A stretch of DNA of 35,511 nucleotides from Vitrella brassicaformis (taxonomy: Eukaryota > Sar > Vitrellaceae), in contig CDMY01000516.1 of assembly GCA_001179505.1 (NCBI GenBank), forward strand, positions 1 through 35,511, written 5' to 3'. Position 1 is the stretch's first letter; every line of letters starts with the position of its first letter. The notes beneath the pieces are model-generated. The model made no database searches, had not been told where the DNA came from, and worked only from the letters and a program-made list of their open reading frames with translations. Shown piece by piece: positions 10,251 to 21,500 of the stretch. Position numbers and translations under genes: made by a program.

Positions 10251-11263
10251 ATGATCAGCAGTGTGGCACTTGTGGTCAGCAGCGTTATCTGCGCTGCTAA
10301 CGCACTGAAGGAGGTGAGCCCAGACTCCTCATCATGGAAGATAAGATCATGCATTCAGATCAGTCATGTGTGTGTGTCTTGCAGACCGCCTCCTTCGTTC
10401 CCTCCCCACAGGCCCTCCCCATTCGCTTTCGGCGGCCGTCGCTGAGCCACCGATATGCGCCTCTGTCTATGGTCAAGGTCGGCGAGATGGCGCCTGATTT
10501 CTCCCTCAAGGTGGGCTGCGTGGCTGCTGTTGGCTGTGGATGCCCTGTCTGTGCATTCTGAAGATGATGATGTGTTGTGATTGTCTCATGTGACCAGGAC
10601 CAGAGTGGGAAGGTGGTGAAGCTGTCGTCCTTCAAGAACAAGAAGTCGGTGGTCGTCTTCTTCTACCCTGCGGTAGGGGGATAATGTGCGTGGCGTGCTT
10701 GTCACTAGTGACGGGCGCACACACAATTGGTCCCTTATGTCTGTGTCGTTGTCTGATCGATATGGGCTCTTGTGTTGTGCAGGACATGACCCCGGGGTGC
10801 ACCAAGCAGGCCCAGGCCTTCAATACAGCACTCGATGACTTCAAGAAGCTGGGCGCAGAGGTCAGTCGGCAGACAGTCAGTTCATCTGTCGCTTCTGATG
10901 CCTGTCCATCCATCTGTTCATCTACCTGAAGTACAGGTGATCGGGGTGTCTAGTGATGCAGACCATTCCGAATTCATCAGTGCCTATGGTCTCAAGATGA
11001 CGCTGCTGAGCGACATTGGGGGCGAGGTCAGAAAACAGTGGCAGGTCCCAGGCGCCATGTTCGGTGCTCTGCCTGGGAGGGTCACCTACGTCATCGGCAA
11101 GGACGGCATCGTCAAGAAGGTCAGCCACTCGATCACCAAGTCGCCCGGCGATAGATAGCTGTGCTCTGTCCACCACTGTGTGTTTGTTCTGTCTGCGCAG
11201 GTATACGACAACCTGCTGGACAGTGAGAGCCACATTCCACAGGCCAGGGCGGCTTTGGCCTAG
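10251..11263 (+). CDS. peroxiredoxin Q (Bcp type), predicted plastid-targeted
   Basis: A thiol peroxidase that would reduce hydrogen peroxide and organic hydroperoxides. Six exons (10251-10313, 10385-10510, 10598-10672, 10783-10860, 10937-11119, 11201-11263) join in phase 0 throughout and give 195 residues. Family hallmarks are MAPDFSL, FFYPADMTPGCTK with the peroxidatic Cys at residue 94, VIGVSSD, LLSDIGGEVRKQW and RVTYVIGKDG. The sequence CTKQAQAF has Gln where PrxQ usually has its resolving Cys five residues on, and no other Cys remains in the mature part, so it should work as a 1-Cys enzyme. The leader begins with a hydrophobic signal peptide (MISSVALVVSSVICAANA). After the first intron comes ASFVPSP and a basic, hydroxyl-rich stretch, like the bipartite plastid leaders with a Phe motif in algae with complex plastids. 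Targeting is inferred; the enzyme family is clear. Confidence 0.92.
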
Positions 11264-11782
11264 ACGATCTTCGGTGGCTGAGATGGATGGCGCGACGGCG
11301 TTTTGATGGATCAACGATTCGAGCCGACGACCGCATGGTTTTCTTGTCGTGTGTCCGTTCCTTCGTGTGTGAGTGAGTGGTGGTGATGATAGGGTGTGTC
11401 CGTTCCTTCGTGTGTGAGTGAGTGGTGGTGATGATAGGGCGTATTGTGGCCCTATGAGTGAGATCCGATGCGTTAGTGTTGTTGCCAGTTTTCCTTGTGT
11501 GTTGTGGTCGCGTGCGGCGCGAGGGAGTAAGGGAGGTGTCTTGCGACGCGAGACCCAATGGACCGATTGACAGACATGTCGAAAGAGAAGAGCAGACGAA
11601 AGTGAATGGATGAATCGGATATCATCTGTCCACGGCAGCTACATCCAAATTGTCCCCCCCTCTCTGACGTCATCTGGCAGCAATCCATTCGGCCCCCCTT
11701 GAGCGAATTCATTCAACTCTGTCGTCCACTCACACCCACGCCATGGATGTACGAGTGAGTGAAGTCGAGTGAGACTAATCAA
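11264..11782. other. intergenic, between two converging 3' ends
   Basis: This stretch lies between the stop of peroxiredoxin (+) and the stop of the coiled-coil gene (-). It includes a perfect 45-base tandem duplication near its left side. I see no coding exon. Confidence 0.5.
11349..11438. repeat. 45-base tandem duplication
   Basis: Two identical copies (11349-11393 and 11394-11438) begin GTGTGTCCGTTCCTTCG and end GATGATAGG. They lie about 85 bases after the peroxiredoxin stop codon, so probably in its 3' untranslated region. Confidence 0.9.
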
Positions 11783-13939
11783 TCACATGATGGCACACGC
11801 CTGCCCACAATGCGGGCCGCAGACAGGCACCCCGGTCCCAGGCTCGATGCGGATGCCTTCTATAGCCGTCCATCCCACCACACACGAACAACACACACAA
11901 ACGTGTTTTTATGCATCGTGTGCTCCTTCCCACCCTGCCTGCCTGCCTCCCCTGTTGTCTCTCACCTGAGTCTCTTGCGTGGCGCATGATGATGTCGGTC
12001 TCGTATTGCCGCTGCAGCGAACACAGCTGCACGAGGGGAGGACAGAAATGTAGCACATGCATCCATCCATCCAATGTTTGTTGCGTCTGCCCGCCAGCCA
12101 GTCCTACGCCCATCGCATCGACCCACCTCACCCACCTGATCGTCCAGAAGGCTCTTCTGCGCCGCCAGCCGCTTGTTCTCCTCCTAACTCACGCAAAGCA
12201 GACACCTCCCCTGAGTTGAAATAACAGAAGCGTGATGGTGGTGGCCTACCTCTAGTCTTTGGACACGCTCAGTGAGATTCGATATCTGGTCGGCAGCCAA
12301 CGTGGCCTCCACGCCGGTGAGCGAGTGGCCGTAGGGGTGAGGCTGAGGCGGCCGACGCATCGCTGACTCACTCGGATAAGCACTGCTCACATCACCTGCG
12401 CACCGCACGGACAAACAATATGAAAGACATCATGTGCACGAATGCCCCCTTCTCTTGTTTTCTCCCCTGCCCACCTCCGTACAGCGGCCCATTTGGGGGC
12501 TCAGCTTGTGGCTCCGGCACACCATTGACGCCAGGCAGGCTGTCGGGAGTCGCGGTGCTGCCGCTCGCAGCCCCGCCAGCGTCCACTGCCCTCGCCCCGG
12601 GCCGCCAGGGCACCTCCCATGGCGACGACTGCATGGCTTCGGTGGATGGGGCCACATCTGTCGACGTGCGCGTGCCGAAGACGGTGGATGGGGGCGGCTG
12701 GGGTGTGGTTGTTGACGGGAGTCGGGGCGTGGGCGACACTGACGACTCGAGATTCTGCGGCGCTTCACGGCGCATTGCCATCACTGCAGGCATACAGGAC
12801 GCTCTCAGCTCTGCCGGCGTCCCCTTCCTTTGTGCTCGTGTGTGTGTTGCGTACCAGTGTAGTCGTCAAGGAGTGATGGCAGCGCGGGCAGAGTGGGTGC
12901 GTCGGACCTCATCATGAGGCAGTGGGCGCGGACGGGCTCCACAGGGCTCGTGAAGGATGGGCCGCCCAGGATGGCACCCACATACTGACAGCAGGAAGGA
13001 AGGCATCGACTCATGCACCCACTGGATGATGACGGATCTTGTCTTGTCTGTCGATGCCGATCTGCACTGTTCTCTCTCACCTGTGCGCAGAGCGGTATCG
13101 AATCGAAGTACAAGAAAGCGGCCGCCTGATGATCTGCACACAGGCGCACACAGACATGATGGACGCATGGGATGACTGACGCTTGTGGCTGGCCGTATGT
13201 CAGCACCGACCGTGTCTTCGTCTGGGGTCGAAGAGCAGCGGGAAGAATGACGCAGTGGACGACGGGTCAGCAGCGTTGGTGTTGAAGTACAGGTGCACCA
13301 GCAGCGCCTCAGGGCCACGACTCAGCAGCAGGGACGCATGCCGCCGATACTTGTTGCACACACGAGCTGCACACACACACACACACACAACCATGATGCC
13401 TGCCAAAGCACTCAGTCGGTTAAGGAGCCTTCTCACCAAGCTCGAGAATGATGTTGTGGATGTCCGATGGTCTGGTTTCGAGCGCCTTCTCGACCCGCAG
13501 TGCCACACCGTAGCGAGGCAGCGGGCCCATTAAACCCGTCACATCCGCCTCCTGCACCAGCCACCGACCCAGTCATTCGCTGCTCGCTGCACGTGTGTAT
13601 GCTATGCGTGTGTGTGTGCTTGCCTGCAGGTCGACTCGTATGGCGAGGTCCCGCAGCTGCACGATGGCGTCGGCCACGGTGCTGCTGATATGACGGTCAG
13701 ACTGGAGGTACAGACACGCCTAGACCACCACCAACAACTATGAGTGACGACAACTGCCCCAGCTGCTTTTCCTTCTGTGTGAATGTGTCGCTCGCATTGT
13801 GTGTGTCGTGTGGGTTTGTTTCCCCCCAATCACCTACCTCCATGCAGGCGATTTTGGCTCCCGCAGACGCCCCTCCATGGAACGCGGCACCCTTGGACGC
13901 CTCGACCTTGTATGAGAAACCAGTGGTGCTCCCGGGCAT
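11783..13939 (-). CDS. unrecognised protein with C-terminal coiled coil
   Basis: This is a minus-strand multi-exon gene. Exon 1 (13838-13939, 34 codons) starts MPGSTTGFSYKVEA. Exon 2 (13624-13719) gives HISSTVADAIVQLRDLAIR. Exon 3 (13437-13551) gives PRYGVALRVEKALETRPSD. The next exons contain CNKYRRHASLLLS, LLVHLYFNTNAADP, DHQAAAFLYFDSIPLCAQ and YVGAILGGPSF. A Pro/Ser/Thr-rich exon follows (about 12475-12783), then GVEATLAADQISNLTERVQRLE, EENKRLAAQKSLLDDQ and LCSLQRQYETDIIMRHARDS, which read as a coiled coil over three exons. The last exon (11783-11859) ends with HCGQACAIM. The order is a folded N-terminal domain, a disordered linker and a coiled coil, as in scaffold or trafficking adaptors, but I cannot name the family. 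The intron at 13552-13623 begins with GC rather than GT. The start lies 148 bases from the divergent U-box gene. Confidence 0.7.
13370..13389. repeat. (CA)n microsatellite in intron
   Basis: About ten CA units lie in an intron of the minus-strand coiled-coil gene. In transcript sense it is a TG tract immediately before the 3' splice site at about 13367. Confidence 0.8.
13552..13623 (-). other. GC-AG intron
   Basis: This is a 72-base intron of the coiled-coil gene. In transcript sense the donor reads CTGCAG|GCAAGC and the acceptor GGTGCAG|GAG. Both flanking exons are open and joined in phase 0. GCAAG is the usual form of a GC donor, so a real GC-AG intron is more likely than a base error. Confidence 0.6.
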
Positions 13940-14087
13940 CGGACTGTCGATATATTGCAGATTCCTCTGCCGCCGTCGCTGGCTGGGGTGGTGGCTGATA
14001 CTTGTGTCCTGGACTTGACAATGTGTGTTTGGTTGCTGAAGCTCCCTCCAAGTCAGACAATTCTGACGCTAAAGTTGTCGTTTCTTG
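13940..14087. promoter_or_regulatory. short divergent promoter region
   Basis: Only 148 bases separate the start of the minus-strand coiled-coil gene (13939) from the first in-frame ATG of the plus-strand U-box gene (14088). If the U-box gene begins instead at 14263, the region is 323 bases. No specific element is recognised. Confidence 0.4.
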
Positions 14088-16922
14088 ATGATGGAGGATG
14101 TCAACAATGGCTTCAGTGATGACCGTAACAGCGACACTAAAGAAAGGGGCGATCTTCGAGGAAAGAGATGCGAGCTACGGCTGAGTTTTTCCGCCTGGCC
14201 GGTCGGGAGCGCCCTTCCCTGTGTGAAGGGCCGCTCTTCGCTCCCGCATGTTGTGCGCCTTGTGATGTTTAATGGTGAGCCTCTGCCCGATGCGGGACTC
14301 CTCTTCAACTTCTTCTATAGGCCTCCCCCTCCTCCCTTTGGCCCCTTTGGCGTAGCCGTTGGCCCTCCTCAAGCGCCACCCCAGCAGCAGCAAGGTCCTC
14401 AGCACCAGCACCAGCAGCCGGCTAACCCGCCGCACCAGAATGCACACATGGCTGCGATGGCTGGTGCTGCCGGACGGGGCGCTCCCGTTGCGGGGCGTGG
14501 AGCTGGGCGGGGAGGAAGGCGGAGGACGCTGCAGTTCTCACCTGTAGACCCAAACCTAGCTGATGCACTTGACAAGAGTACGGACGGACACGGCGCACAC
14601 AGAGGGGTTGAGGGAGGGGGATGCACGTCACTGCACACTTGCATGCAATGGTTTGATGTGTGTGTGTGTGTGTGTTGCAGTGGAGGAGGATGCGTTCCCC
14701 GGTGAGATGTTGCGTTGCCCCATCACGCTGCAGCCCTTTAAGAAACCCGTCATCACCCCAAGCGGCAACACATACGAGTAATCGGCCATCCATCCGTTCA
14801 TCAGTTAATGGTGTGTCGATGCATGTGTGTGGATGTGTGGATGTGTGTGTGCAGGTACAGTCCTCTGAAGGCCATGATTCGCGAGCAGGGTGCGGCGGTC
14901 GTGTCGCCGCAGACCCGCCAGCCGCTGCGCGAGGAGGACCTCCGCCCCAACCGGTTCGCCATCGACCTCATAGAGCAGTGCGCCAAACATGCATGTCATG
15001 ATTCATCACCCAATGCTCACACGCAAAGAAGAGGGAGCCGTTTGTCAGACACTCATGCGTGTGTTATGTGTGTATGCCTCTGTATCTCAGAGTGTGAAGC
15101 AGCAGCAGCTGATCGCAGAGCTGGAGGCCGCCAAGGCGAAGGCGGCTAAGGAGGCTAAGGAGGCTGCAGCTGCTTCGAGTGCGGCTGCTGCTGCTGCAGC
15201 TGCACCAGCAGGCGGGGCGCCGTCGAAGGGACCCATTAGAATGGGCGGAATTGAATTCGACCCCGATCGTAAGCCGACCTCCCGCTCCAACACAAAGAAC
15301 AAAGGGTGGCCTCTTTGTGGTTGTGTGATGCTTCAGTCTTCGATGTGGAGGATGACGAGGAGCTGGGCCGGGAGCTATTTGGCCGGGAGGTGCGTCGAGG
15401 GGGCCTGAGTGAGCTGTGGGACGGGTATAAGGACAGCATTGTGACCAAGTATCAAGACCTCGAGGCCGACCACAAGATCGTAGACTCGGTGAGAGAAGAG
15501 ATGAATGGAATGGAATGCACACACAGACGACGGAGACAGAGCAACACGGGTGGCATGGCCCCCATTGCCCTGAGGTCTGTGTGTGTGTGGATGGTTCTCG
15601 CGCCTGTGTGTCAGTTCTTCGGCGACAAGCGCATGGACCAGCGCGACGTGATCAAATGGCACGAGGCGCAGACCAGGAAACACAGCAAAATGAAAATCGA
15701 GGTATGCCATCCATCCATCCATCCATTGATCCACACCCCAAACACCCACACCTCTTTCCCCGTGCGCCTGCATATTTTGATGGTTCAATCCCTTCAGCTC
15801 AAGCGCTGCCGCGAGTTGCTCTCCCGCGGCTTCGAGCAGCTAATGGTGGACTGGCTCAACGACTACGTGCGCAAGAGGCAGGAGGAGGAGGCCGAGCAGC
15901 AGGCAGCCGCAGCGCCGCCACCCCCGCCCCCGCCCCGGCCCCCAGCCCCCGCCCCTCGCACACACCCGACCATCCTGGACGTGCAAAACTACCAGCCCTC
16001 ACAAGTGACAGAGCTACACATCGGTACGAGTGGGCGGGGAGGAGAGGGAGAGAGGGACGGTTGGGTGGATGGCGGAGTGTCTGTGCGTGTGTCGATCCGT
16101 TCTGCGTGTGTGCGTGTGCAGAGACATGGTGGGTGATGATCGGCTTTAGCGATGAGGCTGACCTGTCGTTCCAGCACTTTGCTGAGGAGTTGGGCGCCAC
16201 GGAGGTGCCGGTCATCCACCTGGCGTATGCCAAGGTGCTGCAGGGGTGGGTCACCGCGAACATGTCGCAAAACTCCACTAGCATCGCCCAAGAGGTAGGC
16301 GGCGACAACACGCAACACATCCATCAAACCATCCATCCCACCATGTGTCTGTGTGTCGGCACGCCAGTCGCTCAAGTCGGCTCTGGTGCCGTTCGATCTC
16401 ATTCGTGCCGTGGAAATCATAGCTTCTCTGGCCGCTCTGGTGGGGCAGTCCCGGACCTTCCAGCTCATGAGACCGTCGCTCGACGCCCTGCCGCCGGAGA
16501 GCATCCGGTCGCTCGCGCATCTTCTTCGCACGCACGCCCCGCAGTACGCGGCTCTCATAGCTTACGTACGTAAGCGGGCGGGCGCCTCCCACACACAAAG
16601 ACAAAGACAAAGAATGCAAGAAGATCTCCTACTCCTCTGTCTGTCTCCTTCTCAGCTGGCTGATGAGGTGTTTCTGCCCGGTGATGCTGAGGATCCCCAC
16701 CAGGCTCCAGCAGCTGCAGCAGCAGCTGCGGCAGCTGCTGCGGCCCCGGCTCAGGCATCCCCTGTCCAACCCCCTCCTCAGACCCACACCAACACCCACA
16801 CCAACACCCAGGCCGCCGCCGCGAAGAGGCGCAAGGTGACGCGTCGCGTCATCAACACATTTGACGCGTATCTCGTGCTGGATGCCTTCTCCGCCATCTT
16901 CACGCGGCACTTCCAGACCTGA
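14088..16922 (+). CDS. U-box domain protein, putative E3 ubiquitin ligase
   Basis: Ten exons join in phase (14088-14577, 14681-14777, 14855-14990, 15091-15268, 15337-15488, 15615-15701, 15798-16023, 16122-16294, 16368-16565, 16656-16922). Exon 1 is disordered and rich in Pro, Gln and Gly-Arg. Exons 2-3 make the U-box: FPGEMLRCPITLQPFKKPVI, then TPSGNTYEYSPLKAMI and PLREEDLRPNRFAIDLI, the RING-like fold without zinc that recruits E2 enzymes. Exon 4 is an Ala/Lys/Glu helix with poly-Ala. The remainder (ELFGREVRRGGLSELWDGY, KWHEAQTRKH, a poly-Pro stretch, WWVMIGFSDEADL, LVPFDLIRAVEIIASL) is a helical region I cannot name. The last exon has poly-Ala, a THTNTHTNT repeat and KRRKVTRRV, a likely nuclear signal. 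Start choice is uncertain: 14088 keeps the frame open, and 14263 is the next candidate. Exon 3 ends at a GC donor (CAT|GCATGT). Confidence 0.85.
14657..14680 (+). repeat. (TG)n tract abutting a 3' splice site
   Basis: The first U-box intron ends in a pure TG run followed by TTGCAG at 14680. The run sits where a polypyrimidine tract is expected. Confidence 0.75.
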
Positions 16923-18578
16923 CAGACAGCTGGCGTGTTGAAGGTGAGAAGGGAAAGGCCACAACAAGAAGGGAAAGGTGCCTGTTGTGGATTGTTGTTG
17001 TGTCTCGGTCAGGAAGGCGGTCTGTTAGCGAGTGTTGGCTGGTTGGCTGCGGCGGCTGCTGTGGGTGTGTGCTGTATGCTGGATGCGCTGCCGTGCTGAT
17101 GTGATGACTCGACGGACTGACTGGCTGAATCGATGACGTGGGTGGGTGGATGGATGGATGGATGGCCGGCTGCGTGACTGTATATTAGGAGGCGTATGCG
17201 ATGAATGGATGGATCGATGGTCGAGACATGCGCAAGTCTGTCTGTCTGGCTGATTGAGGGGCGGGCCGAGACAGACACACGTATATCGGTGTCGATAAAT
17301 CAAGGCACGATTGAATGGAGAATCGCTAGAATCGTTTGCCTGGTTGGTCGTTGGATGGGAAAGGCCTCAGAAGGTCGCTCACATGGCTATACTTGCCGCG
17401 ATAAATGCATTGACACAGCCATTAACCCCCCCACGCATCCACGCTTCATGTAGGTCGTTCACCCCCATCCGTATCTGTGCTCTGTTCTGTGTGTGTCGAC
17501 ATTCAAAAAGCCCGTAGTACATCCATCCAGAATACCCCATGGACGCATTCGTCCCATGCAGCTGTCCCTGCACACCCGGGAACGCCAAAACCCGGTGTGC
17601 ATGATAGCAGTGGTGGTAGTGTGAATCGATATAGTATGGTGGCATGGCCAGCTCTCAGAACATGCCGTCAGCAGATAGATGGATGGATGGATGGAGGCGC
17701 AACAGATGGCACCCCGTGGGGGGGGGGGGGGGGGTTGGGNNNNNNNNNNNNNNNNNNNNNNNNNNNNNNNNNNNNNNNNNNNNNNNNNNNNNNNNNNNNN
17801 NNNNNNNNNNNNNNNNNNNNNNNNNNNNNNNNNNNNNNNNNNNNNNNNNNNNNNNNNNNNNNNNNNNNNNNNNNNNNNNNNNNNNNNNNNNNNNNNNNNN
17901 NNNNNNNNNNNNNNNNNNNNNNNNNNNNNNNNNNNNNNNNNNNNNNNNNNNNNNNNNNNNNNNNNNNNNNNNNNNNNNNNNNNNNNNNNNNNNNNNNNNN
18001 NNNNNNNNNNNNNNNNNNNNNNNNNNNNNNNNNNNNNNNGGGGGGGGGGGGGGGGGTTGGGATGTGTCTGTCTTGTCTGCTTATGCATCAGCTATCTATC
18101 TTGATCACCACTATAGGACACCGAAAAACATCAGCAGCTGGGCTGCTTTCGCTGCGCCGATACGCACAGTCTCAGTCTGTGTGGGCCGTTCCGTTCAGAC
18201 ACCCATGCAATCAATCAATGCACGAAACAAGAACACTAGGCTGCCTAGACCCCGCCAGTCCGCCCACCGCATGAATTGCCGTGAGCTGCTTGGCTAATTC
18301 ACACCTGCTTTCATTCAATCACTCAGTACGCAGCCAGGCGGCTGGCGCACACACACACACAGAGAGAGAGGCCTGGATGCGATAGACGAGACCCAACTAC
18401 TAATTGCACCTCGGCAACCATTACCCACTCACCCACAGCTGAGTATGCAGCTAAAGGAGCTCAATCGCTCCCGCCCTCCCGGGAGTGTGAGCCAGACCAC
18501 TTTATGGATGCCTGTGTGTGTGTGTGTGTGTAGTATGCCCGATGAACAGGTCAGTCAGTCAGGAAGGCAGTCAGGCTG
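16923..18578. other. gene-free region with sequence gap
   Basis: This stretch runs between the stop codons of the U-box gene (+) and the ABC transporter (-). It has many short repeats: GGATGGATGGAT near 17150-17165, ATGGATGGATGGATGG near 17677-17693, CACACACA at 18350 and TGTGTG at 18514-18531. I see no coding exon. The run of N at 17740-18039 is an unread stretch. Confidence 0.5.
17718..18062. other. assembly gap of 300 N flanked by identical poly-G/TTGGG ends
   Basis: The left flank is a run of about 18 G followed by TTGGG, then 300 N (17740-18039). The right flank begins with another G run followed by TTGGGATG. Both sides show the same poly-G plus TTGGG junction, so the gap size is probably nominal and the two ends may be the same sequence. 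Confidence 0.8.
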
Positions 18579-21500
18579 TCACGACGTGAGGAAGTGGCCC
18601 TTTGTTCCGCTATGATGGTCGCCCCACCGCCTCTCCCGCAGGAGCTTGGCCTCCGCTGCGGTCGTGAGGATCTGCATCGCCACGTGGGGGCCGCACGACT
18701 GAACCAGACGCAAGAACGAACCTGATCCCAATCCATGGATGGATCCACACACCGACACACAGAGACGAGACGAAGCACACTCGGTGAGGAGGAGACACAA
18801 GCGTGCTTCCGTCTGCCTGCATCCTATCCTCTTGCATGCCTGGCCGTTTGTTGAATTCGTGTTCCCTCGGCGCTGTCAGCAGGTCGTAAGGCGCCCCCAC
18901 CTCCACCACACGACCCGCGTCCATCACAACCACCTGCACACAACACACAACACACACCACACCACACGCCGCGGCCATCAAGGATCCATCGATTCACACC
19001 TCTGTCTGCCATTCACTCCAGCCGTGCAAACTCACTCACCTTGTCGTAGTCAGCGATGGTCTGCAGCCGATGTGCGATCGTCAGGAGGGTGCAGTCGCGG
19101 AACGCCGCCCTCACTGTGTGCTGCACAAAGTCGTCCGTCGCCCGGTCGACTGATGCGGTGGCCTCGTCCATGACCAGCACCTTCGGGCGACACAGCAGCG
19201 CCCTCGCCAGACACAGCAGCTGCCGCTCGCCCAGCGAGAAGTTGCTCCCGCCCTCCTGCACCGGCATGGCCAGCATCGCGGTGTGCGCCCTGACCAATTT
19301 GTCGAGCCTAGCGCGGCTGAGTGCCCGCCAGACATCCTCGTCCGAGTGCTGGTCGAAGGGATCGAGGTTCGACCTGACAGTGCCGCTGAAGATGATGGGG
19401 TCCTGCGTGATGATGCAGATGCCCCCGTGCCGCCCCCTGACGTCCTCGCGCCTCAACGTGCCGATGTCCACACCGTCGACCAGGATGCCGCTCCCCTCAC
19501 CGAGCTCACTCCACGGCTCCACGAGCCGGAACAGCGCTACGGCGACAGACGACTTGCCGGCGCCAGTCCGCCCCACCAATGCGACCCTTTCGCCTCCCTC
19601 AATGGACAGCCATAGCCCCCGCAGCGCCCTCGGTAGGCCCGGGCGGTAGCGCAGGCACGTGCCGCGGAACTCGATGGCGCCATTGGATGGCCATCCGGTG
19701 GGGGCGGTGGTGGTCTTGTCTGTCGGCTGGTTGTAGCATGGCTCCTCGGGCAGCTGGCTGTACTCGTCGATGCGCTCCACCTGCCGTGGAAAATACATGA
19801 GGAAGGAGGTGTGTGGGTGGCGGAGTGGGGCGGGGGAATGGGTACCGACCGATGTCATGGCGGCTTCGAATTGTGGTGTGTAGATGCAGAGGTAGTTGGT
19901 CGACACACTCAGGTTGAGCACCCACACCAACACAAGACCAACCAGACCTGCACACACATAGAAAGATGTCGACACACATTCGCGCCTCTCCTCCCCTCCT
20001 CCCCCACCCCTCCTGCCTGCCTACCCTACCTCCTGTGAGGTCTTCCCGCACGATCCAGATGAGCACAGCCGCCCCCAGCGAGATGATGGCGCCGATGCTC
20101 TCCACCCGCACCCCCAGCCACCGATTAGCCGAGTTGAAGCAGAACACCGCCCTCGTGTTGTTGTCCGTGTGCTCGTCGCACCGCACAGCGAACCGCTCGC
20201 CGCACCCATAGGCCCGCAGGCACTGCAGGCCGTCGAGGCTCTCGGCCACGTGTGACTGCAGGGGGCTGCGCGAGACCGAATCGAGCCTTTGGAGGTCGCG
20301 TATGGACGACCGTGAGTACTGCAGCAGTTGCCAGTAGAAGAAGGCCATGGGGGCCATGACTAGCAGCATCCACGGCCACAGCACCACGAGCAGCACCAGC
20401 ACACCTGCCGTCAGCTGCAGAGCACAAGACAACACAACACACCACACACAAGGATAGCAGGCAGTGGCAAGCGACCGTCGTGCAGTGAGTGCTGCCCATC
20501 CCATGTGAACCTACCCAGAAGAGTGAGGCCACGAAAGGGATCATTTTGGTGACGAGTGTGACGTCGGCGGTCTCGGTGTCGTATGAGAAGCGGTTGACGA
20601 TGCGGCCGATGGGCGTCGTGTCGAAGAACGACTGGGGGCACCTCAGGCAGCTCTGCAACAGCTTCCGGAACATGTGCCTGCCATGCCGTCAAGGAAGGTG
20701 GCACCCGCCCACACACACAGAGAGGCATCACGTAGGCAGACAGACGTGGATTACACACAGAAGAGGCAGGCCCCAACCTCTGCACCCACCTCGACGCGCG
20801 GATGGTGAAGAGGGCGAATAGTGACGTTCTGATGAAGACGACGACGGCGTTTGATGCGAATATGGCGCAGTAGATGGCGAGGTAGATGTTGACGTCGCTG
20901 GCGATGGGGTCCTCCCTCGTCCAGTGAGCCAACCATATGTCAGAACCAACATAACTCGCCCTGCAAACAGAAAGAACCCAGAAAGCAGTGTCTCAGCATT
21001 GGGTCAGGGGCGTGGTTGGTGTGAGGAGCATACCGTTCGAGTATGAGCGCCACAGTGATGGAGATGACCCAGGTGATGCCGCCCGCAGCCGCCAAGTAGC
21101 GACTGATCACACCCCATGACACCTCTCCCTGATAAAACACACACCCATACAAAGAGGAATATGGGTCTCTCACCCACACAAGACGCCACGAGGCGCGTCG
21201 CTCACCGATTCCCTGCTCTCTTCCTCCATCAGCTGATCGCCCCCCTCCACATCATCTCCCCCGTCAGACACCACCGCTGGCTTCTCGCTCTCCCGCCGTC
21301 TGCTCTTCTTCCAGCTGTCGGCCTGGCCCTTCCCCGCCCCAAGTATGCTCCTGCAGACCTCCGTAAAGCTCCGCTGCCCCTTGTAGTGGCCTCTGAGGTA
21401 CTTGCTGAAGGTGCTGGTGCGTATGAGTGACAGGCTCGGCACGGCCTCCTTCGGCAAGGTGACGGGGAAGGCGATGGGGATAGCTCGGTCCGCCTGCTCG

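Noticed and set aside
11340-11440. The 45-base tandem duplication as a CRISPR-like array
   Set aside because: It has only two adjacent copies with no spacers, in a eukaryotic 3' region.
17477-18274. Open frames running through the N block
   Set aside because: They are open only because N bases cannot give stop codons.
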